Assembly (NCBI GenBank): GCA_964478165.1
Contig: CAYZGU010000001.1
Span: 1 to 64,000, forward strand
Direction: 5' to 3'
Length of the DNA stretch: 64,000 nt
DNA from: CAYZGU01 sp964478165
GTDB taxonomy: Bacteria; Poribacteria; WGA-4E; JAJDTR01
Shown: positions 53,405 through 63,162 of the stretch, piece by piece
How positions within the stretch are numbered: position 1 is the stretch's first letter
Layout: each line of letters begins with the position of its first letter
Notes under the pieces: generated by a model
The model's database searches: none
Seen by the model: the letters and a program-made list of their open reading frames with translations, nothing else
Told to the model about the DNA's origin: nothing
Translations under genes and position numbers: made by a program

Positions 53405-55048
53405 ATGGCAGCAAAGAAGTTGATTTTCGATCAAGAAGCCAGGTCCGCACTCAAGAAAGGAGCAGACACACTAGCCAAAGCAGTACAAGTGACTTTGGGA
53501 CCACGTGGTAGAAATGTGGTTATCCAAAAGTCGTTTGGCGCACCGGCTATTACGAGTGATGGAGTCACGGTTGCCAAAGAGATTGAACTTCCGGACGAGT
53601 ATGAGAATATGGGAGCCCAACTCCTAGAATTGGTCGCAACAAAAACAAATGACGTAGCTGGAGATGGAACAACCACAGCAACCCTACTGGGACAGGGGAT
53701 TATTAGCGAAGGCCTTAAGAACGTGGCCGCAGGTGCAGACCCAATGCAACTCAAAATAGGCATTGACAAAGCTGTTGATTGCGTTATCACCGCTATTGCG
53801 AATCAGAGTCGGGCGGTCAGCACCCACGACGAAATTGCACAGGTGGCAGCAATCGCCGCCAACGATCGAGCGCACAACAGTGAAATTGGCAACCTGATTG
53901 CTGAAGCAATGGACAAAGTTGGAAAAGATGGCGTCATTACGGTTGAAGAGGGAAAAAGTGCCGACACCGACGTCGATATCGTCGAAGGGATGCAATTCGA
54001 TCGAGGCTATCTCTCCTCAAACTTTACAACAGATGCCGAAACAATGGTTGTCGAATTCGACAATCCGCTCATCCTGATTAACACTCAAAAAATTAGTTCG
54101 GTAGCTGAGCTTGTTCCATTGCTAGAGAAAACATCCCAACTTGGTCGTCCGCTGCTTATCATTGCCGAAGACGTCGAAGGTGAAGCTTTATCAATGCTCG
54201 TAGTGAACAAGCTGCGAGGTTCTCTCCAGGTCGCTGCAGTCAAGGCACCAGGATTCGGCGATCGTCGGAAAGAAATGCTCGAAGACATTGGCACTCTTAC
54301 GGGAGGCCAGGTAGTTTCGGAAGATCGTGGCCTCCGGTTGGAAAACGTCGTCGTCGGCATGCTTGGTAGCGCCAAAAGAGTGCTTATTGACAAAGATAAC
54401 ACCACAATAGTTGACGGCGCTGGATCCAGTGAAGATCTTGAAGCTCGTGTTGCTCAAATTCGTCACCAAATCGAGAACACAACTTCTGATTACGATCGCG
54501 AAAAATTGGAAGAGCGTCTGGCCAAACTTGCGGGTGGTGTTGCTGTTATTAACGTTGGTGCTGCGACTGAAGTTGAAATGAAAGAACGGAAATCCCGATT
54601 CGATGACGCCCTTTCTGCAACCCGCGCAGCGATTGAAGAGGGTATCGTTCCCGGCGGCGGAGTGGCGTTGCTTCGGGCTCAAGACGAATTGGACTCGTTC
54701 CACCTTGAAGGGGATCAAGAAATCGGTGTCAACACGGTACGCCAAATTTTGTCCACGCCCGCTCGCCTTATTGCCGAAAACGCCGGATTAGAGGGATCGG
54801 TGGTTGTTGCTAAAATTCGCGACGGTGAGGGAGGCTATGGACTTAACGCAGCAACCGAAGAATTCGAGGACCTACTTCAAGCAGGAGTCGTCGATCCGAG
54901 TAAAGTTGTTAGATCCGCTCTTCAAAATGCATCGAGCGTTGCCGGATTGCTCTTGACAACCGAGACTCTCGTGTCGGAAGTTGAAGAAAAGCCGAAGCCG
55001 GATGCTCACGCACACGGTCATGGCCACGGGCACCACCATCACCACTAA
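53405..55048 (+). CDS. groEL: 60-kDa chaperonin GroEL
   Basis: The 547-residue chaperonin has all canonical elements: AVQVTLGPRGRNVVI, the catalytic DGTTTAT near residue 87, NDVAGDGTTTATLLG, the apical VGKDGVITVEEGK and VKAPGFGDRRKEML, and VPGGGVALL. GAGGAG lies upstream. Two oddities stand out. No groES gene accompanies it, although groES usually lies directly 5'. The C-terminal tail is a His-rich run (DAHAHGHGHG then five His) in place of the usual GGM repeats, which could bind metal or arise from repeat expansion. It is probably one of several GroEL paralogues. Confidence 0.97.
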   Translation: MAAKKLIFDQEARSALKKGADTLAKAVQVTLGPRGRNVVIQKSFGAPAITSDGVTVAKEIELPDEYENMGAQLLELVATKTNDVAGDGTTTATLLGQGIISEGLKNVAAGADPMQLKIGIDKAVDCVITAIANQSRAVSTHDEIAQVAAIAANDRAHNSEIGNLIAEAMDKVGKDGVITVEEGKSADTDVDIVEGMQFDRGYLSSNFTTDAETMVVEFDNPLILINTQKISSVAELVPLLEKTSQLGRPLLIIAEDVEGEALSMLVVNKLRGSLQVAAVKAPGFGDRRKEMLEDIGTLTGGQVVSEDRGLRLENVVVGMLGSAKRVLIDKDNTTIVDGAGSSEDLEARVAQIRHQIENTTSDYDREKLEERLAKLAGGVAVINVGAATEVEMKERKSRFDDALSATRAAIEEGIVPGGGVALLRAQDELDSFHLEGDQEIGVNTVRQILSTPARLIAENAGLEGSVVVAKIRDGEGGYGLNAATEEFEDLLQAGVVDPSKVVRSALQNASSVAGLLLTTETLVSEVEEKPKPDAHAHGHGHGHHHHH

Positions 55049-55107
55049 TACAGACCTAGTGATGTGAATATGAGAAACCACGCGCACACGGGAAAGTGAT
55101 GTAAAAG

Positions 55108-55145
55108 CCACGCTGAGTCAGAATCCGAACAGCGTGGTTTTTTTT
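55108..55145 (+). terminator. Intrinsic terminator after groEL
   Basis: CCACGCTG (55108-55115) and CAGCGTGG (55130-55137) form an 8-bp GC-rich stem with a 14-nt loop, followed by eight T residues (55138-55145). It lies about 60 bp after the groEL stop. Confidence 0.9.
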
Positions 55146-55286
55146 GCTCATTACACCAAAAATGTTTTATCGCCACGGCTTGAAACCAGGCTCTACACCC
55201 ATGCAAAGGGGACCTGTGTTGTATAGAAGCCGTCCAGAACCTAGTGGGTGAGTACGGATTATGACATCTCTCTAAGATTCGGAATT

Positions 55287-55838
55287 TCAGAAACGAGCAA
55301 GCATGTCACTGTCCCATGCGCAATCAAGGCAGAACGCTTCGGATGGGCCAAGATATTGTATACTCGTGCTCTCACATTGTGGACATGTTTCAATCGTTTT
55401 TGATTCTTGACGATTCTGCTCAACCTGAAACACGTTCAAGTAGTAGACTTTAATCTGACCTTCATACCGGTGTCCAAGCGGACAACGAATCTTATTCGTA
55501 GCTCGGGATTCAAGACGATCGATCATCTCGCGCACGAAGGGAATACATCGTCCACAAATCGGACACCGGTCGGGATAAAGCTCTTTCGCTGTAATGACAT
55601 CCGAATTCTCTTCCCGTATTGAGATCGACATTGCAAAATGACGTTCAAGCATCAATCGCGCGTCATTATCTGTGTTGCCCTCTGATATGTTAAGTTCCGA
55701 AATTACTTCTTCATACGTACTGGGGCTAAGTATAATCTCGGTTGGAATCATCGCCCCTTTCAGACTGAGAACTATGCTGCTCACACGGTCAATTATTGAT
55801 AATCTGATTTGTGACACCCCCTTGCGCAATTCACGCAT
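55287..55838 (-). CDS. Zinc-ribbon protein of unknown function
   Basis: From an ATG at 55838 the product has about 183 residues; the frame is open back to 55982. A helical N-terminal half (VSQIRLSIIDRVSSIVLSL, then PTEIILSPSTYEEVI) is followed by two cysteine sets, RCPICGRC and RCPLGHR, and a second set, TCPQCESTS with FCLDCAWDSDML. These form two CxxC-type zinc ribbons. I recognise no named family. Such ribbons occur in nucleic-acid-binding and rubredoxin-like proteins. It is convergent with groEL and divergent from the vWA/DUF4159 cluster. Confidence 0.6.
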   Translation of the reverse strand: MRELRKGVSQIRLSIIDRVSSIVLSLKGAMIPTEIILSPSTYEEVISELNISEGNTDNDARLMLERHFAMSISIREENSDVITAKELYPDRCPICGRCIPFVREMIDRLESRATNKIRCPLGHRYEGQIKVYYLNVFQVEQNRQESKTIETCPQCESTSIQYLGPSEAFCLDCAWDSDMLARF

Positions 55839-56091
55839 CCCGGTAGCACGTTTTGGAATTTCGGAGAGTCTACAGGAGATAATTTTTCTTGTCAACCCTT
55901 TATTTTCGCTAGTGGTGCCCTTACCTTTGCAGCATATAAACACCACACTCCTTGGCGCTCGTAAGTGAAAAAGATTTGTCAATGAGATGCGTCCCTCTGG
56001 ACATCGCTAGAACTCAAGTTGAGGACTTTTCCAAACGAAATCTATAACTTGGAAACCTCCCACATACCCAATCGGTGAACAAGGAACGTAA

Positions 56092-58365
56092 ATGCGATTT
56101 ACTTTTTTTTGGCCATGGTGGATAATAATAATCGCGTTTACGATCATGGCTGCGGTCACAGTGTATGATTACCTTCGTTTGAGGTTTGCTCTCAGTTGGA
56201 AACGTAGAGCACTTCTAATTTCCCTACGCATTCTAGCCACAGCAGTCTTGTTCTTCTGCCTGTTAGAACCAGTAGTTGTCGAGAAACATGACACTGCTCC
56301 TCCAATGAACCTACCGATTCTCATCGACACATCACAAAGCATGGAGCTACGAGATGTGGAATTGGACGGACAAGCATCAACTCGTCTGAGCCTTGCGAAT
56401 CACCTGCTATTCAATCCTTCAAGCCAATTTCTATCTCGTCTCGATGAGCGCTTTAGTACCCATCTCTACCAATTTGACCAAGAGTCACTGCAAATTCACG
56501 CTCAAACCGAACCGCTCGAAATTCGAGGCGGGCTTACAGACATTGCCGCTTCTATTGGTTCTGTCGCTAAAGAATGGAAAGGACAGCAGACTGCGGGACT
56601 GGTGCTCATCACGGATGGTGCACACAATACATCGACATTTCCGTTTGAAAATGTGCTAAAGCTAAAACTTCCGATTTATCCGATTGGCATTGGAAGTCGC
56701 AAGCCATCAAAGGATTTGAAGATTGCGCGAGTTGAGGTTAATCCGGTCGTTTTCGTGAATCATGAGGTTCGAGTCCGCATCACAGTGCAGCACTCAGGGT
56801 GTTCGGGAGACGAGGTTCGACTCTCGTTGAGAAAATCCGAAGACGTCGAAAGCGAAGCCAACCTGGTTGATACCACTACCATCACCTTGACTGATGACTC
56901 GACGCGCCTCGTCGAATTCAGCTTAATTCCGACTGCAGAAGGAACCTCTCAGTACGTCGCTTCCCTACCTGTGCTTGATTCTGAACTATCGACGAAAAAC
57001 AACACGAGGATTTTCCCACTGAAAGTCTTACGGAAAACAATTCGCGTTCTCTACATTGACGGACGTCCGCGATGGGAGTTTACCTTCCTCAAACGAGCGC
57101 TCGAACAAGATACCAACATCGATGCAACATGCGTTATCCTATCAAGTCGTAGAGAACATCAACTGCGTGAGACACTATTGAGCCGTACAAATGGATATTA
57201 TCCTCAAACCACAGAATTGGACGAGTTAATAGAATTTCCAGCGACACTCCAGGAGTTGCTCGTTTTCGATGTTCTAATTGTAGGAGACATCCTCTCAAAT
57301 TCCCTGAATGCGTTACAGCAATCAGCGGTTTTGAATCTAGTTGAGAAAAATGGAAAAGCTATCATCTTTCTAGGAGGACGAAGGTCGCTTGGCATCAACG
57401 GTTTAAAATCAACGGCCCTCGCAAGCCTACTACCGGTTTCAATCCCAGCCAACGGCCCTTCGGTGCGAAATGAGGATTTTAGCGTCCAACTCACTCAAGA
57501 GGGCTTGTATCATCCTATTACGCGCCTCGCCGATACTGAGAAAAAAAACCAATCAACCTGGAGAAATCTCCCACCGTTGTCACGGCGAATGGCTGGATTC
57601 CAACTCAAAGGTGGCGCGACTGAACTTGCGGTATATCGACAATCGCTCTCAAGCCAGACCATTCCGATTATTATTCTCCAGAGATCTGGACTTGGAAAAA
57701 GCCTGCTAATTGCTGCCGAAGGCATTTGGAACTGGGGATTCGGTGTATGGAATGTTAAGGACAATGCATATTCCCGATTTTGGGGGCAAACTATTCGCTG
57801 GCTATCGACTCGGAGAGATGCCAAACAGATGAGTGTTACAACAAACCTGTCCGTGTACACGTTGGGCGATAACATCGCGATTAGCGTCTTCGCATGCGAC
57901 GAAAGCTATCAACCTCTTAACAATGCAGAAATTGAGCTTGAGATTCTGCCACCTAATGGAAAACCATTCCAACTGCTCACAACCCTTGATTCAACACGTG
58001 TAGGGGGCTACGTTGCACGGTTCAATGCCGAAGAGCAAGGCACCTATCAGATTCAGGCTTCGGGTTCACAAGGCGACTTGGTGCTGGGTAAAGACTCAAC
58101 GGCCGTCGTCGTGGAATCACAGCTAGCAGAATTAGAAAACCCACAACTCAACGACGTCTTACTCAAAGAGCTAGCCACGAAAACAGGCGGAGTTTACCTG
58201 CCTATTTCCCAGGCGCCTACTTTGCCAGAAAAGATCCATGCTCTCCAGCGCTCCGTCTTTGCTGCTGAGGAACGAGAGTTCTGGGATACGCCTCTCATAT
58301 TAATTTGTGTTGTCGGATTACTTGGAACTGAATGGATTCTGCGTAAGCGAGACGGATTGGTATAG
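56092..58365 (+). CDS. Membrane vWA / glutamine-amidotransferase-like protein (BatA-like cluster)
   Basis: The 757-residue product has two N-terminal transmembrane helices (IIIIAFTIMAAVTVYDYL and ISLRILATAVLFFCLLEPVVV). A vWA-like domain with ILIDTSQSMEL and VLITDGAHNTSTF follows. An extracytoplasmic beta-rich middle comes next, then a class I amidotransferase-like Rossmann domain (IRVLYIDGRPRWEFTFL, LLVFDVLIVGDILS, AIIFLGGRRSLGI), a beta domain and a C-terminal transmembrane helix (LILICVVGLLGTEWIL). Proteins of this plan lie with MoxR ATPase, DUF58 and BatA genes in many bacteria. Here the MoxR and DUF58 genes are not upstream. DUF4159 and DUF4175 genes follow. Confidence 0.75.
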   Translation: MRFTFFWPWWIIIIAFTIMAAVTVYDYLRLRFALSWKRRALLISLRILATAVLFFCLLEPVVVEKHDTAPPMNLPILIDTSQSMELRDVELDGQASTRLSLANHLLFNPSSQFLSRLDERFSTHLYQFDQESLQIHAQTEPLEIRGGLTDIAASIGSVAKEWKGQQTAGLVLITDGAHNTSTFPFENVLKLKLPIYPIGIGSRKPSKDLKIARVEVNPVVFVNHEVRVRITVQHSGCSGDEVRLSLRKSEDVESEANLVDTTTITLTDDSTRLVEFSLIPTAEGTSQYVASLPVLDSELSTKNNTRIFPLKVLRKTIRVLYIDGRPRWEFTFLKRALEQDTNIDATCVILSSRREHQLRETLLSRTNGYYPQTTELDELIEFPATLQELLVFDVLIVGDILSNSLNALQQSAVLNLVEKNGKAIIFLGGRRSLGINGLKSTALASLLPVSIPANGPSVRNEDFSVQLTQEGLYHPITRLADTEKKNQSTWRNLPPLSRRMAGFQLKGGATELAVYRQSLSSQTIPIIILQRSGLGKSLLIAAEGIWNWGFGVWNVKDNAYSRFWGQTIRWLSTRRDAKQMSVTTNLSVYTLGDNIAISVFACDESYQPLNNAEIELEILPPNGKPFQLLTTLDSTRVGGYVARFNAEEQGTYQIQASGSQGDLVLGKDSTAVVVESQLAELENPQLNDVLLKELATKTGGVYLPISQAPTLPEKIHALQRSVFAAEEREFWDTPLILICVVGLLGTEWILRKRDGLV

Positions 58366-58409
58366 TTTACTGTAAGCCCTCATCACCAAACTTTCGAACG
58401 GAGCGAAGG

Positions 58410-59120
58410 ATGACATCAAGAAAGCTGGAAATTCTTTTGAATCAATTTTCACGTCTTGCACTCCACGTTCTCCATTTCTGTTTCCTCAGCGGATTTTTCC
58501 TGTGTGGTTTAAGCCAGGCAAACGGGCACAAGTTCGCAATTGCTCAAGTCCAGTACGGAGGCGGCGGAGATTGGTACGGCGACCAAACTACCATCCCCAA
58601 CTGGTTAGAATTGCTGCGTAAGAGAACCGACATTGAAGCGGCAGATCGTCGCACGATTCTGAAACTTACAGATCGAGAACTGTATCAATACCCTATGCTC
58701 TATCTCGTTGGCCATGGAGACATCCGTTTCACAGAGAAGGAAGTTGATGCCCTAAAATTCTATCTAACTCACGGTGGTTTTCTCTTCGCAAACGATGATT
58801 ACGGTTTGGATAAGAGTTTCCGCCGTGAGATGCAACGCGTGTTCCCCAAGCAGGAACTTCAGCCAATACATAGTTCTCACTTGATTTACCACTGTTTCTA
58901 CGACCTCCCCGGACTGCCAAAAATTCACGAACACGATGCCTCACCTGCACAGGGTTTTGGTTTATTCCACCGCGGACGGATGGTAGTCTTCTACGGCTAT
59001 AGTTCCGACATTGGAGATGGTTTGGAAGATTCTGGTGTCCACCCAAACGATACACCGGAGGTCCGCGAGCTCGCCGCAAAGATGGCCATCAACATCGCCA
59101 TCTATGCGTTGACAAACTAA
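58410..59120 (+). CDS. DUF4159 domain-containing exported protein
   Basis: The 236-residue protein has a signal peptide (LHVLHFCFLSGFFLCGLSQA). A DUF4159 domain follows: FAIAQVQYGGGGDWYGDQT, LKLTDRELYQYPMLYLVGHG, LKFYLTHGGFLFANDDYGLD, FRREMQRVFP and VVFYGYSSDIGDGLED. DUF4159 has an amidotransferase-like fold of unknown activity. It sits between the vWA/amidotransferase-like protein and a DUF4175 protein, the usual order of this envelope cluster, 44 bp after the former. It probably acts with them in the periplasm. Confidence 0.85.
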   Translation: MTSRKLEILLNQFSRLALHVLHFCFLSGFFLCGLSQANGHKFAIAQVQYGGGGDWYGDQTTIPNWLELLRKRTDIEAADRRTILKLTDRELYQYPMLYLVGHGDIRFTEKEVDALKFYLTHGGFLFANDDYGLDKSFRREMQRVFPKQELQPIHSSHLIYHCFYDLPGLPKIHEHDASPAQGFGLFHRGRMVVFYGYSSDIGDGLEDSGVHPNDTPEVRELAAKMAINIAIYALTN

Positions 59121-59305
59121 TACACCAACGACGCAATCTCACAGCTGAAAACACGACTGTCTTAAACCAACAACAGAGCGAGTTAATCCGTCATAGGATG
59201 GCAATATTGAAGAATCCGTAGAATCAATCCTTCAAAATCCCATCATTCATCCCTGTTGCATTGTCACGTTTCCCACATCTCAGGTTTACATAATAGGTAA
59301 GTCCC

Positions 59306-62300
59306 ATGCCAAATGCTCACATCGAAGAAACCTATCGGACAATAATGGACCGACTGCATTGCCTACGCACGCAATGGCGAATCCTACTTCTATCGCAAGG
59401 TCTATTACTTTGGTTCGGCATAGTGACTCTTGCCTTTTCAATCGCACTTGTGATTGACCACGTTTTGCCTTTACCTCGCACACTACGAATGGGACTACTG
59501 GGGTCGCTGGTCGTACTAAGTGCGTACGCTGCAATCCGATGCTTTATCGCCCATCTTTTCAACAGAATTACCATCAGTCGTGTAGCGGCCTATGTCGAGA
59601 ACGCCTATCCCAGATTTGAAAACAGAATCCTAAGCGTCGTACAACTCCATCCAGAGCTGGAGCACAACCGGTTTGGGTATGCCCTGGAATTCATCGACAA
59701 GCTAGTTGAGCAGACGCGTGAATGCATCGATCAGGTTAAGCCAAGTCAGGTCTTCGAACAAGAGTTCCTGCGAATAAGGAAGTATACTGGTCTTGTGGCT
59801 TGTGGTATCGTTCTTCTTGTTGTCGTTAATGCAATCTCTCCATCAGCAATAGGAGATTTGACACAAGTGTTCACCAAACCGCCGATTCTCCCACAAGAGA
59901 TGCTCATTGTCCGAATTGATGAAATCAGGCCTGGTGACACACGGATTGAAACGGATACGGACATCACCATTTCGGCCAAAATCACCGGACATCTCGAGGC
60001 GGCAGTAAATCTACACTACCGCTACAGTGTCGGACAATCGACTGAAACGAATCCACGAAGCAAGGAAAAATGGAATTCGATTCTAATGGCCCAAAGCGGT
60101 ACTGAATCGACCTATCGCCTTACAATTCGCAATGTCACACAGTCACTAGAATACTACATTGAGACAAAAGGAACCAAATCCGAGCGGTATCAGATTGTCG
60201 CTTCACGCGAACCCATTGTCAGGCAATTTCGCTTAAAGCTCAATTTTCCAAAATACTCACAACTTTCATCGAAAATGTTAGAAGAGAACGTAGGCGATCT
60301 CACTGCCCTAATCGGCACCAAAGTTCAGTATAATGGCATTGCAAATAAACCACTTACCAATGGGAACAAACTTGTTTTTCATCAATCCGTAGATTTACCT
60401 CTTCAGACTTCAGACGGCATGAAGCTGAGTGGAAGCTTTGTTGTTCAACGGCCTGAAAAGTATCACATCAAACTGATTGATATGGATGGCATGACAAACT
60501 CAGAACCAATTGTTTACACAATCAACACTATTCGTGATGCGAAACCGGAGGTGGAGATTGTAAAACCCGGCAGAGACATGGTGCTCGATGATTCAATGAT
60601 TGTCGGATTGAACATCGAGGGAAGCGATGATTACGGCCTAACGACCCTTCAATTAATCTATCAGGTCGGAGGAGATGAAGGAAGCTTGGTTACTCTTCCA
60701 ATAAGGGGATACGACCCTCCACGCACAATCGCATATATTGACTTCCCTTGGGACATCGATGCAATCGGTCTATACCCCGGAGATTCCGTTGCCTATTATG
60801 TTGAAGCAATTGACGCTGATAACATCACAGGTCCAAACAGTGGGAGATCGGACACATATACGCTCCGTTTTCCATCACTTGAAGAACTTTATGCGACGAT
60901 CGAATCGGATCAGAAAGGTGGACAGACCGGATTGGAATCCCTTTTTAATCAACAAGCTGAAGCGACAACAATTGTCAAAGAACTTTTGGACAAGATTCGC
61001 AAGAGGCAGAGCTTGACCACAAAAGATGAACAACTGATGCAGCAAGTGTTTGAAAAACAGCATCAAATCGAACAGACAGCAGAGGCCCTTGTCGAAGACA
61101 TGCAGGGAACTATTGAACAGATAAACAGGAACCAACTGTTTGACATGAAAACTGTTGAAAAGTATCACGAATTGCAGGACTTGATGAACGAAGCCCTGTC
61201 AAAAGAACATAAAGAGCTCTTGCGGAAGTTGTCCGAAGCGTTGGAACAAAAACAGCTGTCGGAACAAGACAGAAAACTCGCTGAAGCCAACTTTAATCAA
61301 GAGCAGTTCCTCCAGCAACTGGGTCGGTTAAAGGAACTTTACAAGCAGATGATTCTTCAGCAGAAGCTGGAAGCGACCGCGAACAAGGCGAAAAAGCTTG
61401 CGGAGCGTCAAACAATGTTGATGAAGCAATTGAGTGAACTTATAGAGCGGACAGATTGGAGTAAAAAAGATGGGACAACCACCGTCACACCAAATAGGGA
61501 CAACGCAGATGAAGCCAATCCGAACGATGAAACTGGGATGGAGAGCAAGGGCCTCTACGCAAAATCGGATGAGCTAGCAGAACAACAGCATCGGGTTTTA
61601 GTTGGAATGCAGGCACTCCACGAAACACTAGAAGAACTCGAACAGGAGATGTCCAAACAAGCCAATCTGGTCCGAGTAGCTGAAGAAGTTAAGCGACTCA
61701 ACCAATTCGCACGAAATGAGCAAATCTCCAAGCATCTAAGAAAGTCTAGTTCGCAGATAAAGCACTCACATTTGCCGGCGGCCATGCAGTCGGGCGAAAA
61801 GGCAAACAATGCATTGGGAGATCTCGCGCAAGGATTGAAAAATGCGTTGGAATTTATGGAAGGATCTAACGCGGATGACGCCCTCACGGCCATCCGAACC
61901 GCTGTGCGAAGTGGAGTTTATCTATCCAAAACTCATGAGGGTGTGATGAAATCTACCATAGAACTTGTGCAATCCCGGCGTGGGCCATTCATTGACGGGG
62001 AAATCGAACAATTACAAGCACTCACAGCAAAAGAACTAAGCACGGCCGCGGGAATAGACCAGCTTGCCGCTCAGCTATGGGAGCTCGGCAAACATCAGAT
62101 GCAGGTTGACCCTAAGGTGGTATGGATTCTCAATGAAGCCAGTGATGCACTAAAGCGCGCTGCAATCGCATTAGAAGACAGGAAACCAACTTTGGCAGTG
62201 CCGCTTCAAGAACAGTGTCTCGCAGGTCTGAATCAAGCAGTTCTACAACTTTTGCATGCGATGAATCAGATGAATCAACAGATGAACATGGCAGGGATGC

Positions 62301-62872
62301 AAGACATGCTCGAACAACTTCAGCAGCTCGCACAGAACCAGGGACAATTGAATGAGACCTCACAAGATCTGAACCAGCAAATGCGGAGACAAGGCCGAAC
62401 ACCTGCCCTCGAACAGATGTTGAAAAAAATGGGCTATGAACAACAGTTAATTCGTGAAGCAACCGACCGGCTCGCACAGATGATGGAGCAGTTCTCGGAA
62501 GCGCTTGGAGACCTTAAAGAGGTGACGAGGGAGATGAAAGAGGTCGAAAGAGAACTTGAAGGAGGAAATCTCAGTCAAGAGGTCCTGGACAAACAGCGCC
62601 GAATTCTCACGAGGATGCTTGAAAGCTCTACATCCCTGCAGAAAAGAAATGTTGGCAGAAAACGCAAAGGTAAAGTGGCTAAGACGCTGACAAATCCCCC
62701 CAGAAACAATCCCATCCGCGATCCAAAGTCGATGGAGACAATGAAACAATTCGATTTGAACCTAAGGTCTGGAGCCACAGAGAGCGTACCATTCCAATAC
62801 CGCGAACAAGTTCAACGATATTTTAAAACCCTATCTGAACAGACCCAGGATACCCATGCATCTGAAAAGTGA
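59306..62872 (+). CDS. DUF4175-family large membrane/coiled-coil protein
   Basis: The 1188-residue product has two to three N-terminal transmembrane segments (LLLSQGLLLWFGIVTLAFSIAL, MGLLGSLVVLSAYAAI, and YTGLVACGIVLLVVVNAI near 170). A beta-rich extracytoplasmic region to about residue 540 contains Ig-like strands (DYGLTTLQLIYQV). Then come about 600 residues of nearly continuous helix and coiled coil rich in Gln, Glu and Lys, with a Met/Gln-rich stretch (MNQMNQQMNMAG). This architecture fits DUF4175, a long periplasmic filament-like protein of the MoxR/vWA clusters. Function is unknown; it may bridge membranes or stiffen the periplasm. The gene ends the plus-strand cluster. Confidence 0.8.
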   Translation: MPNAHIEETYRTIMDRLHCLRTQWRILLLSQGLLLWFGIVTLAFSIALVIDHVLPLPRTLRMGLLGSLVVLSAYAAIRCFIAHLFNRITISRVAAYVENAYPRFENRILSVVQLHPELEHNRFGYALEFIDKLVEQTRECIDQVKPSQVFEQEFLRIRKYTGLVACGIVLLVVVNAISPSAIGDLTQVFTKPPILPQEMLIVRIDEIRPGDTRIETDTDITISAKITGHLEAAVNLHYRYSVGQSTETNPRSKEKWNSILMAQSGTESTYRLTIRNVTQSLEYYIETKGTKSERYQIVASREPIVRQFRLKLNFPKYSQLSSKMLEENVGDLTALIGTKVQYNGIANKPLTNGNKLVFHQSVDLPLQTSDGMKLSGSFVVQRPEKYHIKLIDMDGMTNSEPIVYTINTIRDAKPEVEIVKPGRDMVLDDSMIVGLNIEGSDDYGLTTLQLIYQVGGDEGSLVTLPIRGYDPPRTIAYIDFPWDIDAIGLYPGDSVAYYVEAIDADNITGPNSGRSDTYTLRFPSLEELYATIESDQKGGQTGLESLFNQQAEATTIVKELLDKIRKRQSLTTKDEQLMQQVFEKQHQIEQTAEALVEDMQGTIEQINRNQLFDMKTVEKYHELQDLMNEALSKEHKELLRKLSEALEQKQLSEQDRKLAEANFNQEQFLQQLGRLKELYKQMILQQKLEATANKAKKLAERQTMLMKQLSELIERTDWSKKDGTTTVTPNRDNADEANPNDETGMESKGLYAKSDELAEQQHRVLVGMQALHETLEELEQEMSKQANLVRVAEEVKRLNQFARNEQISKHLRKSSSQIKHSHLPAAMQSGEKANNALGDLAQGLKNALEFMEGSNADDALTAIRTAVRSGVYLSKTHEGVMKSTIELVQSRRGPFIDGEIEQLQALTAKELSTAAGIDQLAAQLWELGKHQMQVDPKVVWILNEASDALKRAAIALEDRKPTLAVPLQEQCLAGLNQAVLQLLHAMNQMNQQMNMAGMQDMLEQLQQLAQNQGQLNETSQDLNQQMRRQGRTPALEQMLKKMGYEQQLIREATDRLAQMMEQFSEALGDLKEVTREMKEVERELEGGNLSQEVLDKQRRILTRMLESSTSLQKRNVGRKRKGKVAKTLTNPPRNNPIRDPKSMETMKQFDLNLRSGATESVPFQYREQVQRYFKTLSEQTQDTHASEK

Positions 62873-63162
62873 TGTAGAGAGCCCAAACCCGCCATGTGAT
62901 AGTCAAAGAGAGGAATGTGAGACCAATCTCCTTACGACGCCTAATTGTCCTTCATGACCTTTTTTCATCACTTGCCCAAAAATGAGCTTCTCCATCCACG
63001 GCCAACCTCTCTTGGCTAATTGTAGACTCCTGTGCCTGCCTCACAACCGAACTAGTTCATTCATTCTTGACAGCCATTCAAGTTCAAACTAAACCTCAAA
63101 TTCCATCATTCCAGATACACCACATCCTATTTTCCGCGAGACGACTTCGTCGAATCACACCA

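Noticed and set aside
54191..54745. 184-codon minus-strand frame
   Set aside because: Antisense to groEL; length is due to codon bias of groEL.
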